In this document: piece by piece, positions 13,310 through 19,610 of the stretch
How the letters are laid out: every line of letters starts with the position of its first letter
Position numbering within the stretch: position 1 is the stretch's first letter
Source: a virus
Virus record (IMG/VR): IMGVR_UViG_3300034073_004910
Location: 30,403-94,402 of that record
Direction: 5' to 3' (one strand)
Length of the DNA: 64,000 nt
Position numbers and translations under genes: made by a program
The notes under the pieces: generated by a model
Databases searched by the model: none
What the model saw: only the letters and a program-made list of their open reading frames with translations
Told to the model about the DNA's origin: nothing

Positions 13310-13502
13310 ATACTATTTTAGCAGTCAGCATACTAGTATCAGTCTTGAGAATAAGCCAATCCTCTTTGTCTATTGTAAAAGTTACCCAGAGAAGATCGGG
13401 GTCTTTCTTAAAGAGCGATGCCTGTTCGTACACTTCGATCGGAGTCACGCTTTTCAGTTCGCTCCTCTTCCCGTAGCAGATGTTCGTGATACTTTTTGAC
13501 AT
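13293..13502 (-). CDS. small protein, 69 aa, unknown
   Basis: ATG 13502 (MSKSITNICYGKRSELKSVT) follows GAGGAAC. The frame overlaps the 3' part of the upstream gene by 95 nt in a different frame, much more than the usual 4-20 nt here. The C-terminal half is a credible beta-rich sequence (LLWVTFTIDKEDWLILKTDT). It ends inside the next gene's start. Confidence 0.5.
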   Translation of the reverse strand: MSKSITNICYGKRSELKSVTPIEVYEQASLFKKDPDLLWVTFTIDKEDWLILKTDTSMLTAKIVYDNPF

Positions 13503-13617
13503 AAGTTCCTCGTTCTTCTGAGTTCCAGATAAGAGTTCCATATTTCCAGGCTTTTTCTGCTTGTCGACTACACGTTCCGACTTTTCGTCTTTCTAAAATT
13601 TCATACTGAATACTCAT
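13408..13617 (-). CDS. small basic/acidic protein, 69 aa, unknown
   Basis: ATG 13617 (MSIQYEILERRKVGTCSRQA) follows GGAGA and overlaps the stop of the 29-aa membrane gene (ATGA). The C-terminus is highly charged (REEERTEKRDSDRSVRTG) and is the part shared, out of frame, with the next gene. No family is recognised. Confidence 0.5.
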   Translation of the reverse strand: MSIQYEILERRKVGTCSRQAEKAWKYGTLIWNSEERGTYVKKYHEHLLREEERTEKRDSDRSVRTGIAL

Positions 13618-13703
13618 AGTCTCTCCGTAACAAACCAAACAAGTAGGCTAAGCCAAGCGACCCCGCCGACAATGAAAATAAGAGCTGCAAATCGGTCTTT
13701 CAT
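13614..13703 (-). CDS. tiny membrane protein, 29 aa
   Basis: ATG 13703 overlaps the stop of the secreted protein gene, and its own stop overlaps the next ATG. It encodes MKDRFAALIFIVGGVAWLSL and one membrane helix. The double ATGA linkage supports translation. Function is unknown. Confidence 0.5.
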   Translation of the reverse strand: MKDRFAALIFIVGGVAWLSLLVWFVTERL

Positions 13704-14065
13704 AGCACTCTCATTCTGATAATTACACGACTGGGGCGATTGTCATTAATAGTGAGAGAAACTTCATTACTGCGACGAGACTCTTTCAGTTCTGCACTTG
13801 TCGCCGTCAATGTAAAGTAATGAGTGCCAGGAGCAAGATTATTTAATGCAATCGAGCGAGTAGTAGGAGAAATTGTAGTCTTTCGTGTGTACTGACCGGA
13901 AGTAGTTCCTCGATACAATGTATATTTTACAATGTCTCGAGATGGAGTTAAAGTTCGTCCGTCTTCATACTTTGTAGGAGCAACAAATCTTAATACTGTA
14001 GTTGTGTCTGCATAAGCAGCTCCGCCAATAAAAGTCAATAACAAAAGTAGTTTTTTCATAGCCAT
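13700..14065 (-). CDS. secreted fibronectin-type-III-like protein
   Basis: This 121-residue protein starts with a signal peptide (MKKLLLLLTFIGGAAYA; ATG 14059 or 14065), cleaved near AYA-DTT. The rest fits a single FN3-like domain: VKYTLYRGTTSGQYTRKTTI, then LNNLAPGTHYFTLTATSAEL. Such secreted Ig-like or FN3 proteins in phages may act in the periplasm or decorate particles. There is no lipobox. Confidence 0.6.
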   Translation of the reverse strand: MAMKKLLLLLTFIGGAAYADTTTVLRFVAPTKYEDGRTLTPSRDIVKYTLYRGTTSGQYTRKTTISPTTRSIALNNLAPGTHYFTLTATSAELKESRRSNEVSLTINDNRPSRVIIRMRVL

Positions 14066-14244
14066 TCCGCGAATACGATCTCTCGAGCGGCGGCCGCAGC
14101 CGCTTCTCTACTGTGGGATTTATGTTTATAAAGCCGGTTCAAAAGAGAACCGGCTGTTTCAACTAGTGCAACTTCATCTACTTGAGCTTTTTTCAGATCT
14201 TGCAATACACTGCAAATGAGTTCTTGTTTTTCAAGGCTGTTCAT
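14056..14244 (-). CDS. small helical protein, 62 aa, unknown
   Basis: Begins MNSLEKQELICSVLQDLKKA and contains an Ala-rich segment (REAAAAAAREIVFAEWL). Entirely helical by composition. It overlaps the secreted protein gene by 10 nt. No family is recognised. Confidence 0.5.
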   Translation of the reverse strand: MNSLEKQELICSVLQDLKKAQVDEVALVETAGSLLNRLYKHKSHSREAAAAAAREIVFAEWL

Positions 14245-14268
14245 TCTTTAGCCCTTCGATTTCGTGGC

Positions 14269-14400
14269 CTACCACTCGTCACTCCCGAAGTATCCGTAAT
14301 CTTCGTCAGTTCCCCAACCTGCGGAGGTCATAGCAGAGTCATGATCTCCATCCATGCTGTCGTCGTAGTACTCTTCTTCTTCAAGCTCTTCTGGTTCCAT
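14269..14400 (-). CDS. small acidic protein, 43 aa
   Basis: ATG 14400 directly follows the stop of the upstream gene (14401). The product begins MEPEELEEEEYYDDSMDGDH and ends YGYFGSDEW, with a strong negative charge. AGGCGTTAA lies upstream. Acidic small phage proteins can be DNA mimics, but nothing here proves it. Confidence 0.45.
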   Translation of the reverse strand: MEPEELEEEEYYDDSMDGDHDSAMTSAGWGTDEDYGYFGSDEW

Positions 14401-14658
14401 TTAACGCCTCATTTTAGCTAGGTCTTTTGCTTGTTCGTTCGAAGTTACTGGAATTGCATTTGACTTGTGCATAGTGCCGATTCCGATAACATATGTACCA
14501 GTGTACTCCATTCGTGGCTTAAGACTCGTACTTGCAGTCTTAGGAGCTACGCTTGGATAGACCTTGCGATCTTCGTAAAAGGGATTGACTCGTCTCGTAG
14601 TTTTAGCGCGAAGGCGCTCGGCTCGAGAATAAATTGCATACTCATCAATACTTTTCAT
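14401..14658 (-). CDS. conserved phage protein (IGTMHKSNAIPV family)
   Basis: This 85-residue protein has TYVIGIGTMHKSNAIPVTSN followed by EQAKDLAKMRR, a block conserved in many large-phage small proteins with no assigned function. Promoter TTTACT/TATACT (17 bp) lies upstream inside the direct repeat copy at 14684-14778. Its stop is next to the acidic-protein gene. Confidence 0.68.
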   Translation of the reverse strand: MKSIDEYAIYSRAERLRAKTTRRVNPFYEDRKVYPSVAPKTASTSLKPRMEYTGTYVIGIGTMHKSNAIPVTSNEQAKDLAKMRR

Positions 14659-14683
14659 TTTTTACTCTTTTCACTTACAAACT

Positions 14684-14778
14684 ATAGTATAGAATATCCG
14701 AGCGAAAAAGTAAAGTCAAAAAAATTGATTGCCAAGAGCGCCCTTCAAATCAAACCAACGAATGGTTATTTTAGTTTC
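14684..14778. repeat. direct repeat copy A flanking the Gly/Tyr operon
   Basis: About 95 bp nearly identical to 15980-16075. It contains, on the minus strand, the last 20 codons of the 16013-16312 gene (...TIRWFDLKGALGNQFF-stop) as a gene remnant, plus a TTTACT/TATACT promoter for the next gene. Confidence 0.85.
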
Positions 14779-14903
14779 CTGATGATTGGTTCTGCTTTAA
14801 TAAAGGGAACGAACGGCCACACAAACAGTAAAGCTGCAACTACTGTTACTATTATCAGAGGCCATGCAATGGTTAGAATAACTCTGTTTAGAACTTCTTT
14901 CAT
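14766..14903 (-). CDS. small membrane protein, 45 aa
   Basis: ATG 14903 overlaps the stop of the last Gly/Tyr-rich gene (ATGA). It encodes MKEVLNRVILTIAWPLIIVT and a membrane helix extending through AALLFVWPFVPFI, with a short basic tail. It is the final gene of the cassette and runs into the repeat copy A. The coupling suggests it works with, or anchors, the Gly/Tyr proteins (inference). Confidence 0.55.
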   Translation of the reverse strand: MKEVLNRVILTIAWPLIIVTVVAALLFVWPFVPFIKAEPIIRKLK

Positions 14904-15160
14904 TTCCTTCTGCCTCTTCCAGACTCGACGTTCCCGTAGCCGTAGCCGCTGCTATAGCCGTCGCCATAGCCGCAGCCACCGCCGTAGCTGTAGCCGTAGC
15001 CGTAGCCATCCCCGTTGCCGTTGCCGTAGCCATTACCGTCGCCATAGCTATAGCTATAGCCATTGCCGTCGCCGTAGCCGTAGCCGTAGCCATCGCCATC
15101 TCCGTAGCCATCGCCGTTGCCGTAGCCGTCACTGTAGCCAATCGGATAAAAGCTATTCAT
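14900..15160 (-). CDS. Gly/Tyr-rich repeat protein 3 of 3 (86 aa)
   Basis: Begins MNSFYPIGYSDGYGNGDGYG, continues as GYG(D/N)G-type repeats, and ends GYGNVESGRGRRK. N-terminal FYP(I/V)GY and C-terminal VES.R.RR are shared with the two upstream paralogues. The sequence is low-complexity and probably disordered or stacking through Tyr/Gly. Start and stop both overlap neighbours by ATGA. Codon choice is GC-rich (GGC, TAC) compared with flanking genes. Function is unknown. Confidence 0.65.
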   Translation of the reverse strand: MNSFYPIGYSDGYGNGDGYGDGDGYGYGYGDGNGYSYSYGDGNGYGNGNGDGYGYGYSYGGGCGYGDGYSSGYGYGNVESGRGRRK

Positions 15161-15417
15161 TCCCGCCTACTTCTCCTAGACTCGACGGTCCCGTAGCCGT
15201 AGCCGTCGCTGTCGCCGTAGCTGTCGCCGTTGCCGTAGCCGTCGCCGCAGCCCTCGCCGTAGCCCTCGCCGTAGCCGTAGCCCTGGCCGTAGCCGCATCC
15301 CCAGCCGCATCCCCAGCCGCCGCCGTCGCCGTTGGCGTAGCCGTCGCCGTTGCCGTAGCCGTAGCCCTCGCCGTAGCCGTAGCCCTCGTCGTAGCCAACC
15401 GGGTAAAAGATATTCAT
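15157..15417 (-). CDS. Gly/Tyr-rich repeat protein 2 of 3 (86 aa)
   Basis: Begins MNIFYPVGYDEGYGYGEGYG and ends TVESRRSRRE. The middle has four Cys in GWGCGWGCGYG and GEGCGDG contexts, absent from paralogue 1. It belongs to a tandem triplicate with ATGA couplings. The minus-strand repeat units make long spurious frames on other strands, which I excluded. Confidence 0.65.
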   Translation of the reverse strand: MNIFYPVGYDEGYGYGEGYGYGNGDGYANGDGGGWGCGWGCGYGQGYGYGEGYGEGCGDGYGNGDSYGDSDGYGYGTVESRRSRRE

Positions 15418-15668
15418 TTTCTTCTCTGCCTCCCAGACTCAACGGACCCGTAGCCGGAGCCGGAGCCGCGTCCGTAGCCGTAGCCGTTGCCGTAGCCGTA
15501 GCCGCGTCCGTAGCCAGCATCGTCGGCGTAGCCGTCGTCGCCGCCGTAGCCGTTGGCGTAGCCGTCGCCGTTGCCGTAGCCGTAGGCGTTGCCGTAGCCG
15601 TTGCTGTAGCCCTTGCCAACCGGACGAAAAACGACGGCTTGATCCCCCGCCGTCACTTGAGCCCCCAT
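15414..15668 (-). CDS. Gly/Tyr-rich repeat protein 1 of 3 (84 aa)
   Basis: Begins MGAQVTAGDQAVVFRPVGKG and then GYSNGYGNAYGYGNGDGYAN, ending SVESGRQRRK. The FRPVGKGY block corresponds to FYPVGY in the paralogues, so the real start could be nearer to it. It overlaps the DUF6948-like gene by 16 nt. First of the three coupled repeat proteins. Confidence 0.6.
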   Translation of the reverse strand: MGAQVTAGDQAVVFRPVGKGYSNGYGNAYGYGNGDGYANGYGGDDGYADDAGYGRGYGYGNGYGYGRGSGSGYGSVESGRQRRK

Positions 15669-15946
15669 CCGTCACGAACGGGCACGCAGAATATCTCCGC
15701 ACCCTCCGGCATATCTACGTCGGCAATTGGACGCAGATCGGCGTTCTCGGTCTCGACCATTTTTGCAAATCCAATGGAGTCCCAAGAAAAAACATGAATT
15801 GCTCTACTTAGGCGAATTCGACCGTTCTCGCGAGTCACATCGCCTGCGAAGATCCAGCCACGGTCAACGACCACGACCGCACGAGTACCAGTCGGACGAT
15901 TGCCAACCGGAGCATACTCAACACCATTGATGATTAAATTTTCCAT
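15653..15946 (-). CDS. DUF6948-like small protein (97 aa)
   Basis: ATG 15946 (MENLIINGVEYAPVGNRPTG) has AAGGAA upstream. The layout (INGVEY.P..., VVVDRGWIFAGDVTRENGRI, a W-containing strand, late hydrophobic core) resembles phage DUF6948 proteins, small beta-rich proteins of unknown function. It leads the Gly/Tyr operon and lies downstream of the promoter in repeat copy B. Confidence 0.5.
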   Translation of the reverse strand: MENLIINGVEYAPVGNRPTGTRAVVVVDRGWIFAGDVTRENGRIRLSRAIHVFSWDSIGFAKMVETENADLRPIADVDMPEGAEIFCVPVRDGWGLK

Positions 15947-15979
15947 ATCAATTCCTTCTATGCTTTCCCAATCAACCAA

Positions 15980-16075
15980 TATAGTATAGGCTATTCAGTC
16001 GAAAAAGTAAAGTCAAAAAAATTGATTGCCAGGAGCGCCCTTCAAATCAAACCAACGAATGGTTATTGCAGTTTC
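15980..16075. repeat. direct repeat copy B flanking the Gly/Tyr operon
   Basis: Near-identical partner of 14684-14778. It covers the 3' end of the 16013-16312 gene and a TTTACT/TATACT (17-bp) leftward promoter for the DUF6948-like gene. The operon between the copies is about 1.2 kb. Confidence 0.85.
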
Positions 16076-16312
16076 TTTTTCAAACAACGACACAAGTTCC
16101 AACAGCGTAAGCGGCTCTACACTTGTGAAGCTTTCTGCCCAAATACTAAACTGCGTGTAGTCGTGCTTGTGCATAGTGGGAAGAGGAATTTCGTAGTCAT
16201 TCACTTGGGCTTTACCATAGACATTGATACGCCCGCCAGCCCATTGATCGGTGTTTTTCTGAATCCACTCGTAGTTCACTGGACCCATCCAGCAAGTTGA
16301 GTATCTATACAC
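16013..16312 (-). CDS. conserved phage protein (99 aa, YSTCWMGPVN type)
   Basis: Begins MYRYSTCWMGPVNYEWIQKN, has WAGGRINVYGKAQVNDYEIP, LPTMHKHDY and ends with LFEKETAITIRWFDLKGAPG. The order of MGP(V/I)N..W, GGRI.(V/I)YG, P.MH and E...I.WF marks a widely distributed phage hypothetical. Its 3' end is duplicated in repeat copy A. Confidence 0.65.
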   Translation of the reverse strand: MYRYSTCWMGPVNYEWIQKNTDQWAGGRINVYGKAQVNDYEIPLPTMHKHDYTQFSIWAESFTSVEPLTLLELVSLFEKETAITIRWFDLKGAPGNQFF

Positions 16313-16463
16313 GACTAAGCTCCTTTCTCAGCTCCAAAATTTCATCACAAAGCCGATCAATGATACTTTCTTGAGCGTCGATCGTATCTGCAAACTCTTT
16401 AAGTTGCAAACTCATTCGAGTTATGGTAGCCAAATGCTCGTCACAAAACTGACAGTCGTACAT
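16305..16463 (-). CDS. CxxC coiled-coil protein, 52 aa
   Basis: ATG 16463 (MYDCQFCDEHLATITRMSLQ) follows GAGG. The rest is a heptad-like helix (FADTIDAQESIIDRLCDEIL). One CxxC could bind metal in a dimer. It is the first gene of the leftward operon below the divergent promoters. Confidence 0.55.
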   Translation of the reverse strand: MYDCQFCDEHLATITRMSLQLKEFADTIDAQESIIDRLCDEILELRKELSRV

Positions 16464-16523
16464 TTTTTGCCTCAATACTTTGTAGTAGCTCAAGATATGC
16501 GAATTTTCCCATTTGAAGTACAT

Positions 16524-16552
16524 ATTATAAAGTAAAAGAAGGAGTTTGTCAA
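16524..16552 (-). promoter_or_regulatory. leftward consensus sigma70 promoter
   Basis: TTGACA (16552-16547) and TATAAT (16529-16524) on the minus strand with exactly 17 bp. It faces away from the rightward promoter at 16584-16612. The -35 boxes sit in an inverted repeat (TTGTCAAGAGTT / AACTCTTGACAA). Confidence 0.88.
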
Positions 16553-16583
16553 GAGTTAAAATTATACATGCTAAAAATAACTC

Positions 16584-16612
16584 TTGACAATATGCTCAGT
16601 ATTTTTTATAAT
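16584..16612 (+). promoter_or_regulatory. rightward consensus sigma70 promoter
   Basis: TTGACA (16584-16589), 17 bp, TATAAT (16607-16612), a perfect consensus. It drives the short bS21 operon. With the leftward partner it forms a divergent control region. Confidence 0.9.
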
Positions 16613-16635
16613 ATACACTTTGGAGTAATACGCGC

Positions 16636-16785
16636 ATGAGATGGAGCTACAAAGAAAATGTAATACTACAAAAAAATTATGGCAAGTGTTCATCAGAAGA
16701 GCTTTTAAAGCTACTGCCGGGCAAGAGCCTGAACAGTATTTATGCTCAGGTTCACCGACTAAGGAAAAAAGGATGGCGACTATAA
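16636..16785 (+). CDS. small Myb/SANT-like helix-turn-helix protein, 49 aa
   Basis: ATG 16636 gives MRWSYKENVILQKNYGKCSS, then EELLKLLPGKSLNSIYAQVH-RLRKKGW. The pattern W...E...L...Y...S..EL...LPG(R/K)S..(A/S)I..... RL is a one-repeat Myb/SANT-like fold common in small phage DNA-binding proteins. TTGGAG precedes it. It is the first gene after the rightward promoter, so autoregulation is possible. It overlaps the next gene by 13 nt. Confidence 0.62.
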   Translation: MRWSYKENVILQKNYGKCSSEELLKLLPGKSLNSIYAQVHRLRKKGWRL

Positions 16786-17027
16786 TACCCTTTCCTGTGC
16801 AGCCTTATACACGCACATCGCGACGAGAAGACTATCTTCAGTATTTTTATTATACAGTAGCGTCACTGGCAAATGAGCTGGACATGGATACGGAGAATCT
16901 AGAGGAAGACTTTGCCGTATTGTTTGAAAACATAGAAACTTTAGTAAATAAGCATCTGGAAATTTATGATTATACAAGTGAAGAATTTGGATCGAGCGAT
17001 GAAGAAGTTCAAGAGATTATCGAATGA
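16773..17027 (+). CDS. small acidic protein, 84 aa
   Basis: Start ATG 16773 (MATIIPFPVQPYTRTSRRED) has AAGGAA upstream. The body is helical and acidic (NELDMDTENLEEDFAVLFEN; SSDEEVQEIIE). The N-terminal IIPFP short motif is seen at the start of other small phage proteins. Function is unknown. The last 62 nt overlap the bS21 gene in another frame. Confidence 0.55.
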   Translation: MATIIPFPVQPYTRTSRREDYLQYFYYTVASLANELDMDTENLEEDFAVLFENIETLVNKHLEIYDYTSEEFGSSDEEVQEIIE

Positions 17028-17160
17028 GAAACTTCTAGATTTGAGAAAGTATGAGTACTGGGAAAAGCAAAGTGTTCGAAAGCGACGGCGACTTAACTCC
17101 GCCAAACGACGGGAATATTTACGCCAGCGAAACAGTGAGAGTAACGATACGAAGTATTGA
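16966..17160 (+). CDS. rpsU: ribosomal protein bS21 homologue
   Basis: This 64-residue protein begins MIIQVKNLDRAMKKFKRLSN and then EKLLDLRKYEYWEKQSVRKR followed by RRLNSAKRREYLRQRN. It matches the bS21 plan (V.....DVALRRFKR, R(R/K).E(F/Y)(Y/W)EK, ..RK...A.KR). Phage-encoded bS21 is known from marine phages and is thought to replace host S21 on ribosomes, which could bias initiation to phage mRNAs. Both ends overlap neighbouring genes (62 and 110 nt). Confidence 0.82.
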   Translation: MIIQVKNLDRAMKKFKRLSNEKLLDLRKYEYWEKQSVRKRRRLNSAKRREYLRQRNSESNDTKY

Positions 17161-17332
17161 AAGCTCTAACTGGGAGCGCCGACCTACCGAAACCAAGATC
17201 GTTCATGTACTTAGCGGTACACTTACTTTAAATGGAAAACCGGTACATTCAACTGCAACAATTTTGCCAGGTACTTGGCACAGGTTTGCAGGCCCCGCTG
17301 AAATATTAGAAGTAGTTCACTACTCTAAGTGA
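17051..17332 (+). CDS. cupin-like protein (93 aa)
   Basis: The core KIVHVLSGTLTLNGKPVHST-ATILPGTWHRFAGPAEILEV has the cupin strand order (G.(L/V)...G......PG..H.F..), though the metal-binding His set is incomplete. ATG 17051 would overlap bS21 by 110 nt. A GTG at 17135 would remove most of the overlap but lacks a clear ribosome site. A strong terminator follows, so this closes the bS21 operon. Possible small-molecule binding only. Confidence 0.55.
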   Translation: MSTGKSKVFESDGDLTPPNDGNIYASETVRVTIRSIESSNWERRPTETKIVHVLSGTLTLNGKPVHSTATILPGTWHRFAGPAEILEVVHYSK

Positions 17333-17333
17333 G

Positions 17334-17365
17334 AAAAATAGCGAGCTTAGTCTCGCTATTTTTTT
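17334..17365 (+). terminator. rho-independent terminator of the bS21 operon
   Basis: AAAAATAGCGAG pairs with CTCGCTATTTTT across a 6-nt loop and continues in a T-run, right after the cupin-like gene stop. Confidence 0.92.
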
Positions 17366-17377
17366 ATTTAAAAAATT

Positions 17378-18115
17378 ATGCATAAATATGAAACTGTCTT
17401 TATTTCCGACCTGCATCTTGGCAGCAAAGGCTGCCAGGCGGAGAAACTGAACGAATTTCTAAAAATTGTAGAGTGTAAAAATCTTTTTCTAGTGGGCGAT
17501 ATACTTGACGGCTGGAAAGTTGCTCAAAATAAAATGCACTGGAAAAACTCTCATACGAGCGTAATTCGTCATATTCTTCGACTGGCAAAGAATGGTACGA
17601 AAGTTCATTATGTTGTGGGCAATCACGATGAGTTTCTTCGACCCCTGTTAAAGTATTCCATGACTTTTGGACGAATTGAAATTGCAAACTCTTTTACTCA
17701 CGTTGGGCTGAACGGTAAACGATATCTAGTAGTGCATGGAGATTTTTTCGACGGCATTACTCGATTGGCTCCGTGGCTAAGCTTTTTAGGTGATCGAGCT
17801 TATGGAATATTGCTTAGTATAAACTACCGATTTAACTGGATACGCCGTAAGTTTGGTTTTGGATACTGGAGTTTGAGTGCTTGGCTGAAGCATCGAGTGA
17901 AAAGAGCAATTGACTTTTTATTTGAGTTTGAAAACAATATTACTAGCTATGCGAACCGAAAAGGTTATCAAGGAGTAATTTGTGGCCACATTCATACTGC
18001 TAGTATTAAAATGATTAACGATATTGAATACATGAACGACGGAGACTGGGTAGAATCTTGTACTGCACTGGTCGAGACCGAAGAAGGAGAATGGAGAATA
18101 TTATGCTTGTCCTGA
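17378..18115 (+). CDS. LpxH-like metallophosphoesterase
   Basis: This 245-residue protein has the calcineurin-type motifs in order: VFISDLHLGSKG (DxH), FLVGDILDG (GD), HYVVGNHDEF (GNHD), VVHGDFFDG and VICGHIHTAS (GHxH). The helical middle and the family pattern point to UDP-2,3-diacylglucosamine hydrolases and relatives, enzymes of lipid A synthesis at the membrane. It overlaps the next glycosyltransferase by 13 nt. Together they may remodel the host envelope, which is inference from family and neighbour. Confidence 0.82.
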   Translation: MHKYETVFISDLHLGSKGCQAEKLNEFLKIVECKNLFLVGDILDGWKVAQNKMHWKNSHTSVIRHILRLAKNGTKVHYVVGNHDEFLRPLLKYSMTFGRIEIANSFTHVGLNGKRYLVVHGDFFDGITRLAPWLSFLGDRAYGILLSINYRFNWIRRKFGFGYWSLSAWLKHRVKRAIDFLFEFENNITSYANRKGYQGVICGHIHTASIKMINDIEYMNDGDWVESCTALVETEEGEWRILCLS

Positions 18116-19053
18116 TTACTGACGCCTGGCATCCGCAGGTAAATGGAGTTGTTACCACTTACACAAACATACTGAATCATTTGACAATTCCGTATGAAGT
18201 GATTTCACCTCAAAACTTTAAATCAATTTACAATCCTTTTTATCCAGAAATTCGACTGGCTTTACCTTTTGGATTGAAACAAAAATTACTTAGTTACGAA
18301 CCCAACACTTCATTTCACATTGCAACTGAAGGACCGCTCGGCTGGAGAGCTCGCAGCATATTGAACAAAGCGGGACGAAGATACAGTACAGCTTTTCATA
18401 CACGCTTTCCTGAGTACTGTAACGTACGCTTTGGAATTCCAGTAAGCTGGGGATATAAATTTATAAATAAATTTCATTCCACTTCCAGTCGAGTATTTGT
18501 ACCGTCAAATGAAATTGCAAAAGAGTTTTCGAACCGATCAACTGCTGTAATTTCTCGAGGCTACGATACGGAATATTTTTATGACGATAAGAAAATGGAA
18601 AGAAATAGCATACTGTATGTCGGACGACTGAGCAAAGAGAAAAACATAGAAGCCTTTTGTTCATTGCCGTATGACAATCTCGTAGTAGTTGGCGATGGCC
18701 CCGAGCGCAAAAGACTGGAGCGTAGATATAAAAATGTTCAGTTTGTGGGCTATAAGTTTGGACAAATTCTAGGCAATTATTATCGGCAAGCAAAAGTAAC
18801 AGTATTTCCCAGCAAAACGGATACATTTGGAATCACTTTACTGGAGGCAATGGCGTGCGGAAGCCCCGTGGCGAGTTATAACTGTAACAATACTAAAAAT
18901 ATAATTATAAATGAATTGAACGGCTATCGCAATGACAATCTACATTTTGCTGTCAAAAAGTGTTTGACGATGAACAACAAAAGTGTAGCGAAAAGCGTGA
19001 CGAAATATAACTGGCCTGAAGTGGCTCAAGAATTTCAGAAATGGCTGGTATAG
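18103..19053 (+). CDS. GT4-family glycosyltransferase (316 aa)
   Basis: ATG 18103 follows GGAGA. The N-terminal VLITDAWHPQVNGVVTTYTN, the middle ISRGYDTEYF and SILYVGRLSKEKNIEAF, and the E-x7-E block DTFGITLLEAMACGSPVASY identify a GT-B fold GT4 enzyme close to MgtA/SQD2-like lipid mannosyltransferases. The gene is coupled to an LpxH-like phosphoesterase, a pairing also found in bacteria. The acceptor is probably a lipid or glycan, but cannot be named. Confidence 0.85.
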   Translation: MLVLITDAWHPQVNGVVTTYTNILNHLTIPYEVISPQNFKSIYNPFYPEIRLALPFGLKQKLLSYEPNTSFHIATEGPLGWRARSILNKAGRRYSTAFHTRFPEYCNVRFGIPVSWGYKFINKFHSTSSRVFVPSNEIAKEFSNRSTAVISRGYDTEYFYDDKKMERNSILYVGRLSKEKNIEAFCSLPYDNLVVVGDGPERKRLERRYKNVQFVGYKFGQILGNYYRQAKVTVFPSKTDTFGITLLEAMACGSPVASYNCNNTKNIIINELNGYRNDNLHFAVKKCLTMNNKSVAKSVTKYNWPEVAQEFQKWLV

Positions 19054-19120
19054 TTCGCACACAGTAAGATTTAATTAACCCCTACTCAAAAATAAAATAG
19101 TACTTTTTTAACTGAAAGAC

Positions 19121-19149
19121 TTGACTTCTTACAAAAGTCATGATATAAT
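19121..19149 (+). promoter_or_regulatory. promoter of the 19.2-kb noncoding RNA
   Basis: TTGACT (19121-19126), 17 bp, TATAAT (19144-19149). No coding frame follows for 450 bp on this strand. The structured segment at 19188-19317 begins about 30 bp past the predicted start. Confidence 0.78.
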
Positions 19150-19187
19150 AATAGCATATAATTTATTACAAGCGACATTAACAGTTT

Positions 19188-19317
19188 CGTGCTAGGGTCT
19201 GGGAACTAGTTTAATTGATTAGTAAGCTGCATGATCACCTCTCGGGAGCCTGAAGCGGGAGAGAGGACAGTGATGCTGTTTACAATCTAATGTTAGTTGT
19301 TTCCATACCCTAGCACG
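19188..19317 (+). ncRNA. structured noncoding RNA with long closing stem
   Basis: CGTGCTAGGGT (19188-19198) pairs perfectly with ACCCTAGCACG (19307-19317). Inside lie an imperfect rod (GATTAGTAA with TTTACAATC; GATCAC with GTGAT) and an apical CCTCTC/GAGAGG hairpin. A promoter precedes it and a short T-run follows. The rod shape with a GC-rich cap recalls 6S RNA in outline, but I see no decisive 6S consensus. It lies between convergent genes. Confidence 0.7.
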
Positions 19318-19416
19318 CGGTTTTTACATACCCTAAACGTGATTTCATTCTAAATATACGGTTTACATAATTGAATTTTACGGTTTGTATGGTTGAATGA
19401 ATTGAAATTGCGGTTT
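19318..19416. repeat. CGGTTT direct repeats (iteron- or operator-like)
   Basis: CGGTTT occurs at 19318, 19359, 19381 and 19411. The middle two belong to 20-bp near-copies (TACGGTTTACATAATTGAAT and TACGGTTTGTATGGTTGAAT) 22 bp apart. No gene lies here. The remaining stretch to 19610 is A+T-rich with no feature I can support. Confidence 0.5.
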
Positions 19417-19610
19417 GTAAAAACTACAAAGTTCTAATCAATAATAAGTCGTAAAGTTTATTTGATTTATGTAATTACGTACAATATGAAGTCTAATTGC
19501 GTCAATTCGCGATTCTCGGGCGATACCGTTTATTGATTTTTGAATGAGCTGAGGAATTTAATAGCTAATAAGCTTATCTTAAATTTATAGGTAATTTTTA
19601 TTAATTGTCT

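Noticed and set aside
14467-15453. Plus-strand 328-residue Arg/Ser and Ala/Val-rich frame
   Set aside because: It is the complement of the Gly/Tyr-rich genes, lacks a ribosome site and runs against the operon.
19188-19317. Firm assignment as 6S RNA
   Set aside because: The rod-and-cap outline is suggestive, but no diagnostic 6S sequence could be identified without a covariance search.
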